64,000 nt of DNA from UBA6623 sp965217195 (GCA_965217195.1 CBDCHL010000005.1:434001-498000); one strand, 5' to 3'. Shown: positions 7,492-17,210, counted from the first letter of the stretch. The notes: a model not told the origin generated them from the sequence alone. Program-made: numbers and translations.

Positions 7492-8610
7492 CTAGCCGGC
7501 CAGGGCGGCCGTTCCAACCGCTTTGTTCAGCGCGGGCATCAGTTCGTTAGAGAAGAGCTCCATGCTGTGGAACCAGCTTTCCTTGTCGTCGAGATCGTAG
7601 CCCATCAGGATGAGGGTTCCGATGGGACCGGTTTCCTCGAACATCAGCAACAATCGCCGCAATACTTCGTCGACATCGCCGGCGATGATCTGCTCGGTCA
7701 TGAGGTAGTCGAGGTTGCAATCGGCATCGCTCATCTCGGGATCGCGCTTGTAGATGAGGCGTCCCGGGCCTCGATCGAAGATGAGTCCAACGTATTCGTG
7801 GACCTGAGCCATCGAGTTGGTCCGAGCTTTCCTCTGCGCTTCCTCGGTGGTATCGGCTAGGAAGATTGACCGGGCTACACGGAAGTCCTTCCGTTGAGGC
7901 GTCCGGCCCGCCTCTTCGCAACCCAGTTCGTAGTTCTTCCATAGGTCCGCTACCACGTTCGATGTGACCAAACCGGACACGAAAGGTGCGAAGCCGAGCC
8001 GTCCGCAGGCCTGCATCGTCTTCGAGTTTCGACTCATTCCCGGCATGGCGATCGGCGGATGCGGTTTCTGGTACGGCTTCTTGATGTAGCCGACCTTGGT
8101 GACTTCATCGAACTTCTCTTTGATCCGGATCTTCCAGAACTCGCCGTCGTACTCATAGGGAGGATCAGCCCCCCAAAGGCCCAAGATGATGTCGATGGCT
8201 TCGGCGACCATCCGGGGCGCATTCTTGGGATCCACGCCATAGGGCTCCATGTCACCTGCTACGCTGCCGGGACCGAAACAGATGTTGAGGCGACCTTTTG
8301 ACAAGTGATCCAGGAAGGCCAATCGGCTTGCCACATGAAACGGGTGATGCATGTTTAGGCAGACGGGAGCCGGCCCCAGGCGGATTTTGGTGGTCTCGCC
8401 CAATGCTCGGCCGATGAAGATCTCGGGCATCACGATGGATTCATAGTCCATCGTGTGATGCTCGCCGATCCAAAATTCGCTGAACCCGAGTTCCTCAGCC
8501 CGCACGACCAGCTCGAGATCCTCGTCGTAGCACTGCGCCAGAGGCTTCGCGGGATCATGAAAGGGCATGATGAACATGCCGTGGCGAATGGGATTGAACG
8601 CTTCTTGCAT
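7492..8610 (-). CDS. LLM-class flavin-dependent oxidoreductase (luciferase-like)
   Basis: A 372-residue member of the bacterial luciferase-like monooxygenase superfamily, two-component enzymes that use reduced FMN or F420 for oxidation of small organic molecules. Visible signatures are the N-terminal strand GMFIMPFHDP, the RAEELGFSEFWIGEHHT block (about 37-53), RLGPAPVCLNMHHP, and the SKGRLNICFGPGSVAGD flavin/phosphate-binding region. It has the usual length. The C-terminal part (YLMTEQIIAGDVDEVLRRL) is the standard superfamily ending. Substrate cannot be read from the sequence. It appears monocistronic and is divergent from the GHL6 hydrolase. An AAAGGT precedes the start. Confidence 0.87.
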   Translation of the reverse strand: MQEAFNPIRHGMFIMPFHDPAKPLAQCYDEDLELVVRAEELGFSEFWIGEHHTMDYESIVMPEIFIGRALGETTKIRLGPAPVCLNMHHPFHVASRLAFLDHLSKGRLNICFGPGSVAGDMEPYGVDPKNAPRMVAEAIDIILGLWGADPPYEYDGEFWKIRIKEKFDEVTKVGYIKKPYQKPHPPIAMPGMSRNSKTMQACGRLGFAPFVSGLVTSNVVADLWKNYELGCEEAGRTPQRKDFRVARSIFLADTTEEAQRKARTNSMAQVHEYVGLIFDRGPGRLIYKRDPEMSDADCNLDYLMTEQIIAGDVDEVLRRLLLMFEETGPIGTLILMGYDLDDKESWFHSMELFSNELMPALNKAVGTAALAG

Positions 8611-8910
8611 TCCGAGGTACCTTTCGGTCGGGAGCTAACTATAGAGTGTCTCGGAGAACCAGAGACACCGTGGTGAGGACTCGGCCGCTCTAGTGTAGAC
8701 GAGGCCCGGCTGCGCGGGCAATTCCACCGTTTGATCGACGGTCGCTCCCGGGCCTTGCCTCGCTTACGCTCCCAACGTTGTCCAAGGGTTGCGCAATAAG
8801 GTGTAAGGGCAATGTCGGCGCCGCGCAAAGCCAATACCGAGCACGTTAGTGTGATATATGTTCGCTTTCCGCGAGCGGGTGTGAATCGGTTAGATCAAGA
8901 GGAGTCAGCC
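8611..8910. other. Divergent intergenic region
   Basis: 300 bp between the divergent oxidoreductase and the GHL6 hydrolase. It should hold both promoters, but I see no convincing -35/-10 pair, operator repeat or RNA element. An open frame at 8812-8910 is only an upstream extension of the hydrolase frame; the Tat start at 8911 has the ribosome site. Confidence 0.4.
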
Positions 8911-11142
8911 ATGAATCGCAGAGACTTCGGACGGGCCATCGGCCTCGCTTCGTTGAGCCCGGGATTGGCCGCGCTCGCATCCCCCGGCGCACCCGCGGAG
9001 GGGACGGAAGGGTACGTCCCGTGGTATCGCAAGCTCAAGGTTGGCATGGAGATCGGTCCCACCGGCGACAACGACGGTGACGACGTTTTCATGTCCAAGG
9101 CCACGGGCAAGGAATGGATCGAGCAATGTGTCGCGGCCAAAGCCGAGTACGTCGTGCTGTTCATGAAGGACTTCGAGTTTGCCTTCTACGCCAGCCGCAT
9201 TGCCCGGCCGTGCCCGAATCTCAAAGGCCGCGACTTGCTTCGCGAATGCTTCGACGAAGCCGCTAAGCATGAGATGCCGATCATCGTCTACCAGCAGATC
9301 CGATACGACTCGGCGGCTTGGCGGAAGTTTCCTGAATATCGCATGCAGGACGCCCAAGGCAAGGACATCAACAACCGGCTCTGCTACAACCGCGGGTATC
9401 TCGAGCATTCCAAGCGGGTCGCCGACGAGCTGATGGAGTACGACATCGTGGGCTTCCATTTCGACATGCTCGACTACGGCTTCAGCGAGCCCTTCGGATG
9501 CTGGTGCCCGACCTGCCAAGATCTCTTCCGCAAACAGCACGGCATCGATATGCCTCGCAAGCGAACCTGGGACGACGCTTGGGAGAAGTTTCTTCAGTTC
9601 CGCTATGCGTCGAACTCGCGGTTTTCCAACGAGCTGCGCTCCTATGTCCAATCGAAGAATCCGCGAATCTCCGTGGACTTTAACTACCACGGCTACCCGC
9701 CTTTTGACTGGCAGGTGGGTGAGTTGCCGATCCCGCACTCGGCCATGAGCGATTTCGTTACGGCTGAGGGGCTGCCGTGGGCCTTCGGCTATACGATGCC
9801 GAGCCTGATTACGCTCTTCATGGTGGCGAGCCACCCGGATGGGCTGGCGCAAGGAGTGACCTGGCGGGGAATTCGCGAGTATCACGACTACACGGTGCGG
9901 CCGGCAATCGACATCAAGGCCGAGGTCATGACGTACTTGGCGCACGGTGCCTTCTGCACCATCGTCGACAAGGCCGACTACGACGGCAGACTCGACCACG
10001 AAGCCTACCGACGCATAGGCGACGCTTTCGGCGAGGCGCGCGCCAAGAGCGAGTACTTCGGTCACACCCCGGTGCAAGAGGTCGGCCTCTATTTTTCAGA
10101 ACGCACGCGCGACTGGTACGGCCGGGAGGATGAGACGCCGGCCAACTTGAAGCGCATCGAGCGCATGCCGACAGAAAAGTACTATCAGGCGTTCCTCGGA
10201 GCTCATAGTGCCATGGTCGAGAGCCACATTCCTTGCGGCATCCTGTTCGACGGTAACCTGTCACTCGACAAGCTGCGCGAGTTCCCCGTCGCCTACTTAC
10301 CCAATGCCGCCTGTATCACTGAGAAGCAAGCCGACCTGCTCGGCGAATACGTCGAAGGCGGCGGGAATTTGCTCGCCACCGGCCTCACCGGCCTCTATGA
10401 CGGGATGGGCCGGCCACGGAAAGAATCGGTGATCGCGCATTTGATCGGCGCGAAATTTGTCCGGTTGATGGATACGCAAGATCACTACTTTCGATTTGCT
10501 GCTCCGGATGGCGAAACGCCCCGGGCGTTGCTCAAGGACATTCCCCCGGAATGGTACATGCTGTCGTGGGGTGTATGGGCGGAGTTCGAGCCCAACGGCG
10601 CGCAAGCGATCGGTGAATTATGGTCGCCCTATCGCACGCCAAAGCGGAGCTGGGAAGGAGAAGACCCGCACCGCGCGATGTCGGCCCAGGAGCCGATCGG
10701 GCCCGCCGTTCTAGTGAATCGAGTGGGGAAGGGTCAGGTGGTCTACATCCCCGCGTCGCTCGACGCGAGTTGGGGCGCGGAGTATCGCATGCCCGAGCAG
10801 CGCTTCTTGATTCGTAATATTGTTCGGCACTTGAATCCGACGCCGCCGGTGGTGGTGGATGCGCCCTCGACTGTCGAGATCGTTGTCAACAAGGACGAGG
10901 CCGGGAAACGTTGGATTATCCACTTTCTCTCGGGAGTCGCCGGGGGAGTGTATACCCGAGGCCGCTCGCCACATGCTCATGGCCCAGTCCAGGAAGCAAG
11001 GATCTACCGGGCAAGCGTGACGTTTGATGCACGGATCAAGGACGTGAGGGCTCTGAATGAAACCTCGAAGGTCCGGCGCAAGGGGCGGACCGTTCAACTT
11101 GAGGTGCAAGAGGTGCATGAAGCTTTGGTAGTGGGGGTGTGA
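8911..11142 (+). CDS. Tat-exported GHL6-type putative glycoside hydrolase
   Basis: A 743-residue protein beginning MNRRDFGRAIGLASLSPG, a twin-arginine signal ending near AAL-ASPGAPA, so it should be exported folded. Residues about 40-400 resemble the hypothetical glycosyl hydrolase 6 (GHL6) TIM barrel, with KAEYVVLFMKDFEF and a conserved GFHFDMLDYG strand. Residues about 420-640 resemble the trimerisation domain of GH42 beta-galactosidases (LPNAACITEKQADLLGEYVEGGG) with a C-terminal beta domain. Substrate is unknown. Start at 8911 has AGGAG 7-8 bases upstream. It stands alone as a transcription unit. Confidence 0.8.
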   Translation: MNRRDFGRAIGLASLSPGLAALASPGAPAEGTEGYVPWYRKLKVGMEIGPTGDNDGDDVFMSKATGKEWIEQCVAAKAEYVVLFMKDFEFAFYASRIARPCPNLKGRDLLRECFDEAAKHEMPIIVYQQIRYDSAAWRKFPEYRMQDAQGKDINNRLCYNRGYLEHSKRVADELMEYDIVGFHFDMLDYGFSEPFGCWCPTCQDLFRKQHGIDMPRKRTWDDAWEKFLQFRYASNSRFSNELRSYVQSKNPRISVDFNYHGYPPFDWQVGELPIPHSAMSDFVTAEGLPWAFGYTMPSLITLFMVASHPDGLAQGVTWRGIREYHDYTVRPAIDIKAEVMTYLAHGAFCTIVDKADYDGRLDHEAYRRIGDAFGEARAKSEYFGHTPVQEVGLYFSERTRDWYGREDETPANLKRIERMPTEKYYQAFLGAHSAMVESHIPCGILFDGNLSLDKLREFPVAYLPNAACITEKQADLLGEYVEGGGNLLATGLTGLYDGMGRPRKESVIAHLIGAKFVRLMDTQDHYFRFAAPDGETPRALLKDIPPEWYMLSWGVWAEFEPNGAQAIGELWSPYRTPKRSWEGEDPHRAMSAQEPIGPAVLVNRVGKGQVVYIPASLDASWGAEYRMPEQRFLIRNIVRHLNPTPPVVVDAPSTVEIVVNKDEAGKRWIIHFLSGVAGGVYTRGRSPHAHGPVQEARIYRASVTFDARIKDVRALNETSKVRRKGRTVQLEVQEVHEALVVGV

Positions 11143-11378
11143 GGGGAGGAGATAGTCACCGAGGAGCTTGAGCGGGGTTGCGGGTGGATTAGCACTAGCC
11201 GACAAGGGCGGATTTAGATTTAGTCGCTCGGGCCGTTCCCGACCCACCGGCGGTTACTTCCGCGAATCGGACTTATCGGAAGTGTGGGTTCGAGATCACG
11301 CTCGCTAGTGAAGCCCCGGGATTTCTCGATAGCCGTCGGTGATGCACGCTTGGGAAGCCGCAGCAGGTGCTCTATAAG

Positions 11379-11957
11379 CTAATCGAATCTCAGCTCCAGA
11401 ACGCCACCTGGCTCGACCGCCGCCCAACGCCCGAAGAGATCTCGCCTAGTGTTCCGAATACTCCTGAGGCCTTCATCGGTGACGGCGGCCCGAGTGTCCG
11501 ACCCACGAGCTTCGCTGTGCATCGCGGCGTTGCGGTTGAACTCCTCGGCGGACCACTCTTCACCTGAGGCTCGCTCTACATCGAGGAAGCCAACGATTAA
11601 TTCCACGCGTTCGGCCTCCTTCGGCAGTGGGCCTTTCGGCCAGGGGGAACCGAAGTCTCCAATTTCCCATCCGGACGCTACCAGGCCTAAAAAAGCCTCG
11701 GTACACCCAAGGCTTGTTTCGACCGCGTAATGCGTTAGGTCGTGATGTGCAAAGAAGGCAGCTGTCCGATCGCTCTGACGCTGCCAAGTGATCGAACCGT
11801 CCGCTCGCTCACAGCTCAGTGAGCCCGCGCCGGTTCGGTTCTTCTTGATCCTGACTTTGCGGCCGGGCAAGGGTTGCACCTCTGTCAGGATAGGCGATAC
11901 CACGCTCCTTGCTTCCGATAATGGGGGTGCCAGTCGGAAGTACAGTAAAAGTTGCAC
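11379..11957 (-). CDS. Conserved-looking hypothetical protein
   Basis: A 192-residue soluble protein with an internally consistent coding pattern: the block FFAHHDLTHYAVETSLGC (about 68-85), then GWEIGDFGSPWPKGPLP, VELIVGFLDVERASGEEW and a C-terminal LELRFD. The histidine-rich H-H-D-L-T-H motif could bind a metal, but I know no function. The start is uncertain: the GTG at 11957 has only GGTAA before it, and a GTG near residue 20 or 27 is equally possible. It lies alone in a region rich in remnants. Confidence 0.55.
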   Translation of the reverse strand: MQLLLYFRLAPPLSEARSVVSPILTEVQPLPGRKVRIKKNRTGAGSLSCERADGSITWQRQSDRTAAFFAHHDLTHYAVETSLGCTEAFLGLVASGWEIGDFGSPWPKGPLPKEAERVELIVGFLDVERASGEEWSAEEFNRNAAMHSEARGSDTRAAVTDEGLRSIRNTRRDLFGRWAAVEPGGVLELRFD

Positions 11958-12214
11958 TTACCGACGGGATTCACCCTTCATCCGACAATCGGAGTGCTGG
12001 GCCCATCCGCAGGCAAGCTAGATCCGCCCTGACGGCGAAGGGTTTTCCCGACTTTTCGCGCGCCGGCGACAGGGTCGGAGCCCGGCATTCGGCCCCCTGC
12101 TCTTGATACTGAAGGGCCAGAAGGCATTGCCGCACGGGAGCGCAGTCTCCCCGCGGGCTGACGTTACACTGACAGCAACGAGCTGTCAGCTCTGAAGTGG
12201 AGAAAGGTGGCGGG

Positions 12215-12523
12215 ATGCCAACTGGAATCGAAGTGGAACTACTGTTGTTGTTGCTGATCCAGACACTTGGCATGAGTATCTTCGCCGTGTTCGAGCTCGA
12301 GACGCCCGCTTGGCGAAAGATCCTCAAGTGGGTCATCATCGTGGGTCTCACGCTGGGATTGTTCCCGTTGCTTGGACATTGGTCGCTTCTGTGCCCCGCA
12401 GCCTTCCTGGCACTGGGAGCGGCCGTACATCTGACGTGGTGCCGGAAGCACGGCATCCATCCTATTAAGGCAACGCCGCGAAGGAAGTATTACGAGCTAC
12501 GGGGTTGGAAGTGGGTGGAGTGA
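12215..12523 (+). CDS. Small hypothetical membrane protein
   Basis: A 102-residue protein with about three hydrophobic segments: an N-terminal leucine run after MPTGIEVE (about 6-26), WVIIVGLTLGLFPLLG (about 38-54) and a third around CPAAFLALGAAVHLTW. The charged C-terminus ends RRKYYELRGWKWVE. Start at 12215 is preferred over 12197 because an AAAGGTGG lies upstream and the TM pattern begins there. Function is unknown; probably an inner-membrane protein. Confidence 0.6.
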   Translation: MPTGIEVELLLLLLIQTLGMSIFAVFELETPAWRKILKWVIIVGLTLGLFPLLGHWSLLCPAAFLALGAAVHLTWCRKHGIHPIKATPRRKYYELRGWKWVE

Positions 12524-13183
12524 AGAGTCCTTTGGCGCTGCTCACGGTGGCCAACAGTCTTGACTCGCAGACCTTTTCAGAGTAGGATCGTGGCACATAC
12601 GGACGGTCTGAAGTATCCGTTTCGATGTGAACTTCAGTAAAAGTACTAACAGAAAGTACCAAAAACGTATTCAAATCCCATAGGCGTAGTGTCCGCCCCC
12701 CCCGGCTTCCTTCTAATCTCCTTATCGAAAGTGCCTCGGCAGCAATATTTTTCTGCCTCTCCGCCTTCCTTCACCTCGGCACTCCCGATGAAGGCTAACG
12801 ACCAGTGTGGATCCAGCGGCGAAAGAGCGCCTATGTAGTTCGTTTCGGGCTCCTTAGTCCTTCTCGCGGTCGCGGAACTCTTCGTATGAGTTTTAGCAAC
12901 TGGCTCAGCGCTGTCCTCTCCGCAATCACCCTCTAAAGGGGGGGTGCCGTTGTGATCCCCACGTTGGTAGATCTCGCAAAGCGCTGTTGGGAAAGCCCAG
13001 CCGTCCAAGTTGGACCTAGGTCTGAACTCACCCGTTTGAAGCGCCGCCGAGACGAGCTTATCCGGCGGATTTGCCCTCAGCCCGATCGCGTCTTCAACGC
13101 TCGAGAGCCTAGGACTTCTGTCAATCTGAGACCGATGTGTTCAGCGGATGCATTCTTGGGCTAGGAGGCTCTGAGGCGTCGCA
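12524..13183. other. Gene-poor stretch
   Basis: 660 bp with no gene I can support. The longest frame (12646-13008, minus, TTG start, no ribosome site) has no recognisable motif. It borders remnants of a carboxylesterase, so it may be decayed DNA. Confidence 0.35.
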
Positions 13184-13345
13184 TCAGCCGAAACCGCGCA
13201 CCGCTCTACCCGATTGCTCGATGGAAAGGTCCCTGGCGAGAAGTGGTGCGCCCAGGTAGTTCACACTGAAGGACCCTGCGGACCGACCGAATATCATTAC
13301 GTTTGCCGGGTCGCCGCCAAACGAAGCGACATTCCGCTCGGAGTC
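13184..13345 (-). pseudogene. Carboxylesterase (type B) remnant
   Basis: Minus-strand translation gives RNVASFGGDPANVMIFGRSAG followed by FSVNYLGAPL and a QSG, which is the catalytic-serine block of type B carboxylesterases (normally RNIAAFGGDP..FG.SAG). The nucleophile serine lies in GRSAG. Only about 50 residues of a roughly 500-residue family remain, with nothing recognisable upstream or downstream. The piece abuts the 3' end of the gamma-glutamyltransferase gene. Confidence 0.7.
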
Positions 13346-13347
13346 GA

Positions 13348-14991
13348 CTACCAAGCCGCTACCAAGCCGTCTTTGCGCGGGTCGCTGCCGCCAAGCAGAA
13401 TCCCTTCTTCCCAATCAATTTGAATTCCCTGATAGCCTCCGAAACTTCCCGGGTTCTGAACGATGGAATGTCCCATGGCCTGTAACTCCGACGCGACGGC
13501 GGCCTCAACTCCTGATTCGAGACCCACCTCAGCCACACCGTCGTGGCGGAAGCGCGGTGCTTCTCCAGCGTCCTGAACGTTCATTCCGAAGTCGATCATA
13601 TTCAATAACACCTGAACCTGGCCCTGCGGTTGGACGGGTCCCCCCACGACACCGAAGGAGAGCCACGGCTTGCCGTCCTTAAAGACCATGGCCGGAATGA
13701 TCGTGTGGAAAGGCCGCTTGCGGCCTTCGATGCGGTTGGGATGGTCGGGATCGACAGAGAACAGAGCTCCACGATTCTGCAACAGGATGCCCGTCCCGGG
13801 GACGACGATCCCAGACCCGGTGAAGAGGCTATTGATGAAGGACACGACGTTGCGTTCGTTGTCTACCACCGTCAGGTACGTCGTGTCACCTCCGTCCTGC
13901 AACCACTGCACTGGTTCATTGATGCCGGTCGTCACATCCGTAGCCGCTCTTTGGAGGTCAATGCGCCCTCGTTGTCTCTCCGCGTAGTCCTTTGAAACGA
14001 TGCTCGCAACAGGGATCTTGACGTGCTGAGGATCGGCCAGCCAGGCATCCAGATCCGCGAAAGCCAGCTTCTTGGCCTCAATCAATAAGTGGAGGTACGG
14101 CGCCGAGTTGTGACTGAGGTTGGCCAGGTCGAAGCCCTCCAGAATGTTCAGCATCTCCAGTGCGGCGATCCCCTGGCCGTTGGGGGGCAGTTCGTAGACG
14201 TCGCGTCCCCTATAGGTTGTACTAATAGGCTCGACCCAGTTGGAGTGCTGGTAGGCCAGGTCGTCCATGCTGACGGGCCAGTCGCGGCCGTTGAGGCAGT
14301 CCACGATGTTTCGGGCGAGGTCTCCTTTGTAGAAGGCATCGCGGCCGCCTTCAGCAATCTTTCGAAAGGTTTCGGCCAGCGGCTGGTTGACAAATACATC
14401 GCCGTGAGCCGGCGGCTTGCCATCGAGGTAGTAAGCGCGAACGAATTCCGAGTCTTTCTCGTACGACTCTCCATAGAGAGCCCATTCGCGCGCAGTGACC
14501 TCCGAGACCGGGAAGCCTTTCTCGGCGTAATGAATCGCCGGCTCCAAAACCTGCGAAAACGTCATCGTGCCGTACTTGTCCAGCAACGTCGCCCAGCCGT
14601 CGACAGCGCCGGGGATCGTGACGGAAAAGGCGCCCCGTGTGGGAATGGATTCAAGACCCCGCCTCCTGAAGAAATCAACATTCACAGCTCGAGGTGAGAA
14701 GCCACTACCATTGAGACCAACAATCTCTTCCGTATCGGCAATGTAGGCCAGCGCGAACATGTCGCCGCCAGGTCCGGTCATCATAGGCTCGACCACCGCG
14801 AGGGACGCAGCGGCTGCGATGGCGGCGTCAATGGCATTTCCGCCTCGCTGCAAGATGCGCAGCGCAGCCTGGGCAGCCAGCGGCTGGCTTGCGGCGACCA
14901 TCCCATTGCGAGCCAGCACCGCGCTGCGGCCCGAACCGCGGCAGCCGGCAGGACGACCCCCAAGGGGCATGGAAGGTCCACCATCCATCAC
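13348..14991 (-). CDS. ggt: Gamma-glutamyltransferase (Ntn-hydrolase)
   Basis: A 547-residue gamma-glutamyltransferase that would cleave or transfer gamma-glutamyl groups such as from glutathione. Conserved blocks: ARNGMVAASQPLAAQAALRIL (substrate-binding region), GGNAIDAAIA, MTGPGGDMF, NGSGFSPRA, PNGQGIAALEMLNIL, and the autoprocessing site DGGDTTYLTVVD, where the second Thr becomes the N-terminal nucleophile of the small subunit. No clear signal peptide is seen, so it may be cytoplasmic or have an unrecognised start. Length is normal. It is not obviously in an operon; remnants lie on both sides. Confidence 0.88.
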   Translation of the reverse strand: MMDGGPSMPLGGRPAGCRGSGRSAVLARNGMVAASQPLAAQAALRILQRGGNAIDAAIAAAASLAVVEPMMTGPGGDMFALAYIADTEEIVGLNGSGFSPRAVNVDFFRRRGLESIPTRGAFSVTIPGAVDGWATLLDKYGTMTFSQVLEPAIHYAEKGFPVSEVTAREWALYGESYEKDSEFVRAYYLDGKPPAHGDVFVNQPLAETFRKIAEGGRDAFYKGDLARNIVDCLNGRDWPVSMDDLAYQHSNWVEPISTTYRGRDVYELPPNGQGIAALEMLNILEGFDLANLSHNSAPYLHLLIEAKKLAFADLDAWLADPQHVKIPVASIVSKDYAERQRGRIDLQRAATDVTTGINEPVQWLQDGGDTTYLTVVDNERNVVSFINSLFTGSGIVVPGTGILLQNRGALFSVDPDHPNRIEGRKRPFHTIIPAMVFKDGKPWLSFGVVGGPVQPQGQVQVLLNMIDFGMNVQDAGEAPRFRHDGVAEVGLESGVEAAVASELQAMGHSIVQNPGSFGGYQGIQIDWEEGILLGGSDPRKDGLVAAW

Positions 14992-15003
14992 GTAGGAAAT
15001 ACC

Positions 15004-15285
15004 TTAGTGCAACTGAGTTCCAGTGACGCCGCACTCCAGCCGCTTGGCTGTGTGAGTGCGGCTGGACTCCGGAATCTTGGCCACGACTGGAAGGCCTTCC
15101 GCACGACAGGATAAGACAAAATCGGCGAGGTGCGCTTAATTGAAGAAGGCATGTTCACATTCCACATAGACGAAGTCGCACCCACTGCGTTTCCAGATGC
15201 TCGCCAACCATGGCTGCGTAACGTGTTGGGTTGTCAGGCCCACAAGCGGTGCCTCGCCGCGCAGCATGTTCTTGAGAGATTTCAC
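15004..15285 (-). pseudogene. HpcH/HpaI aldolase remnant with in-frame stop
   Basis: A GTG at 15285 with AGGAGG 9 bases upstream starts MKSLKNMLRGEAPLVGLTTQ, then FVYVECEHAFFN, which matches the N-terminus of HpcH/HpaI (2-keto-3-deoxy aldolase) proteins. A TAA follows, and the same frame resumes with AHLADFVLSCRAEGLPVVAK and RTHTAKRLECGVTGTQLH, exactly the family continuation, before stopping for good. The stop stands where a Glu codon is common, so a single G-to-T change would explain it. Only about 93 of roughly 250 codons remain, so the gene is dead. Confidence 0.78.
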
Positions 15286-15433
15286 CTTAGCTACCCTCCT
15301 ATGAATCAAATCCAGTCGCCGGCGCTTTAGCCTTCTCTGCGACTTGCCGAGTGGAGCGGTTCCGTTGTCGTTTGGTATTGCACGATTCAACACATCCTTG
15401 TGGATTGCTCTAACACCGATGGTCCGCCCCTCC

Positions 15434-16927
15434 TTACGAGCCCAGCCACTCCAGAATGTTGGGCCACTGCTGTCGGAACGCGATCGTAGAGATTGTGATG
15501 TAGAACAGCGCGCAGAACACCAGCAAGATCCGTAGGAACCAGGGCAACTGCAGCTGTTTCGGCAACAGCTTGTGCGTCATGAACAACAAATGGAGCGAAG
15601 AGAATCCCATGGCGAAGTTGAAAAGCACTCCGCTTCCGATGGCGAGCACAACCGGGTCGGGCGTCAGCCGCAGAGCGATCATCCCCCAAATACAGTAGGC
15701 GGTCAGCAGTCCATAATAGACAAATTTGACCTGATGGCCAGGCAGGTGACGAAGCTGCCGGGCGCCCATCCAGATGACGTCGGTCCAGCGGCGGCAGATT
15801 GAGTCCACGTTGGTCACCTGGCTCGGCGCCAGGATGATGAACCCACATAGTAAGGTCAGGAACCAGAAAACCTGCCCATGCCGTGCGGCGATCCCGTCCG
15901 CGATCATGGCCGCCACGGCGTTCCCGGGTACGTTTTCCACGCCCCGGATGAACTCGTAAGACACCATGGCCGGCAGCGCCATCCCGAGAATGCAGGAGGG
16001 AGCCCACAGCACGAACTGATCGCGGCGAATCGTGCGAATCCATTCGCGCCAGCTCTTCAGCGTCTCAGCCGTGATCTGGAAGACCTTGCCGTTGTGCGAA
16101 AGCTGGATCGTTCGTCCACCGATGGCGCTCGGCAGTGCGCCTACCTGCGCGCCCATCCCCCAGCCACGGTCACGCACCAGGCTCGAGAAGTTCAGATTCG
16201 ACAGCCCGCCCGACCCGGAGATGGCTGCGAAAGCCGCTAGGGTAGCCCAGTTGAAGTCTCCGGATGGCAGCGCCCCAAACCGCGTGAATCCCGAAAGGAT
16301 CTCCCACTTTGTGGTCCAGCCCGTAAAGAATAGAGCGAGGAAACCAAGGTAGAGGAGGACCAACGTGAGTTTCGTGACCATGACTCGTTGCAGCGAGTTG
16401 TAGATTTTGCCGCCGAAGATGAGCGGCACGAATCCGGTAAGGAAGATGGCGTAGCTGAGCGTTCGCACGAGACTGCCGTCCTCGTCGCCGGGCAGCCGGC
16501 CCAGGATGACGGCGGCCAAGGGGACGGCCGCATTCGCCGCAAGATACGGCCACAGGCTGCCGAAGTCCATCACCAGATAGAAGGCGGTCCAGAACCGCAG
16601 TCCGGGAGGAGTGCGAAGAAAGCCTACCAGCACCGATTCGCCCGTATAGAGCGAATAGCGCATCACGCCGAGGTTGTAGCCGACCTGGCAGAAGATCGCA
16701 ACGGTGGCCAGCCAAAGGACGGTCCCACCGTACTGCGCCGTGACGAGCGGGCCGAACAGCCACTCCCCCGCGCCGATACTCGCCCCTGCCATCAGGAGGC
16801 TGGGACCGATGAGCCCCGTCCAATTTCGTGCCTCGAAGACGGGGGCGTCAGGCAGTTGGCCCTGATCCCAAGATCGGAAGCCGCCGGCGTCGGGCGTCGG
16901 GGTCGTAGCCATAGACAGACGGGTCAT
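15434..16927 (-). CDS. Nramp-like membrane transporter
   Basis: A 497-residue polytopic membrane protein with about 11-12 hydrophobic segments and the general course of Nramp/SLC11 proteins (GPSLLMAGASIGAGEWLFGP in TM1, VNVDSICRRWTD and FGGKIYNSLQRVM loops). Classic Nramp transporters carry DPGN in TM1 and MPH in TM6; here TM1 has IGAGEW and the TM6 region reads ISGSGGLSNLNFSS. It therefore belongs to a divergent branch whose substrate may not be Mn/Fe. The start ATG at 16927 lacks a strong ribosome site; ATG 16912 is an alternative. Confidence 0.75.
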   Translation of the reverse strand: MTRLSMATTPTPDAGGFRSWDQGQLPDAPVFEARNWTGLIGPSLLMAGASIGAGEWLFGPLVTAQYGGTVLWLATVAIFCQVGYNLGVMRYSLYTGESVLVGFLRTPPGLRFWTAFYLVMDFGSLWPYLAANAAVPLAAVILGRLPGDEDGSLVRTLSYAIFLTGFVPLIFGGKIYNSLQRVMVTKLTLVLLYLGFLALFFTGWTTKWEILSGFTRFGALPSGDFNWATLAAFAAISGSGGLSNLNFSSLVRDRGWGMGAQVGALPSAIGGRTIQLSHNGKVFQITAETLKSWREWIRTIRRDQFVLWAPSCILGMALPAMVSYEFIRGVENVPGNAVAAMIADGIAARHGQVFWFLTLLCGFIILAPSQVTNVDSICRRWTDVIWMGARQLRHLPGHQVKFVYYGLLTAYCIWGMIALRLTPDPVVLAIGSGVLFNFAMGFSSLHLLFMTHKLLPKQLQLPWFLRILLVFCALFYITISTIAFRQQWPNILEWLGS

Positions 16928-17210
16928 CGCGGGCTGCGCAATGGCTCCCGCCGCGCCGCCCGCGAGTCACTAGATCCTAGCGCATTGAAGGTCAGCGCTT
17001 CACTCGGATTGGAGCGAGAAGGCGCCCAACTGCCCAACATCCACGCCACACAAAACCAGTTAGCCGTGTTCCGTTGCGATCGATCGGGCAGTCAAAGCCT
17101 ACGAAGAGAACCCGTCCGGCATGGAACAGGAGTTCCGTGAGTACATAATGGAAGTCCATGTCCGGCGGACAAGAAGATGATCCCGGGTGAATTGATTCGG
17201 GCAGCGTCAG

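Noticed and set aside
12646..13008. 120-residue minus-strand frame
   Set aside because: TTG start, no ribosome site, no known motif, and irregular composition.
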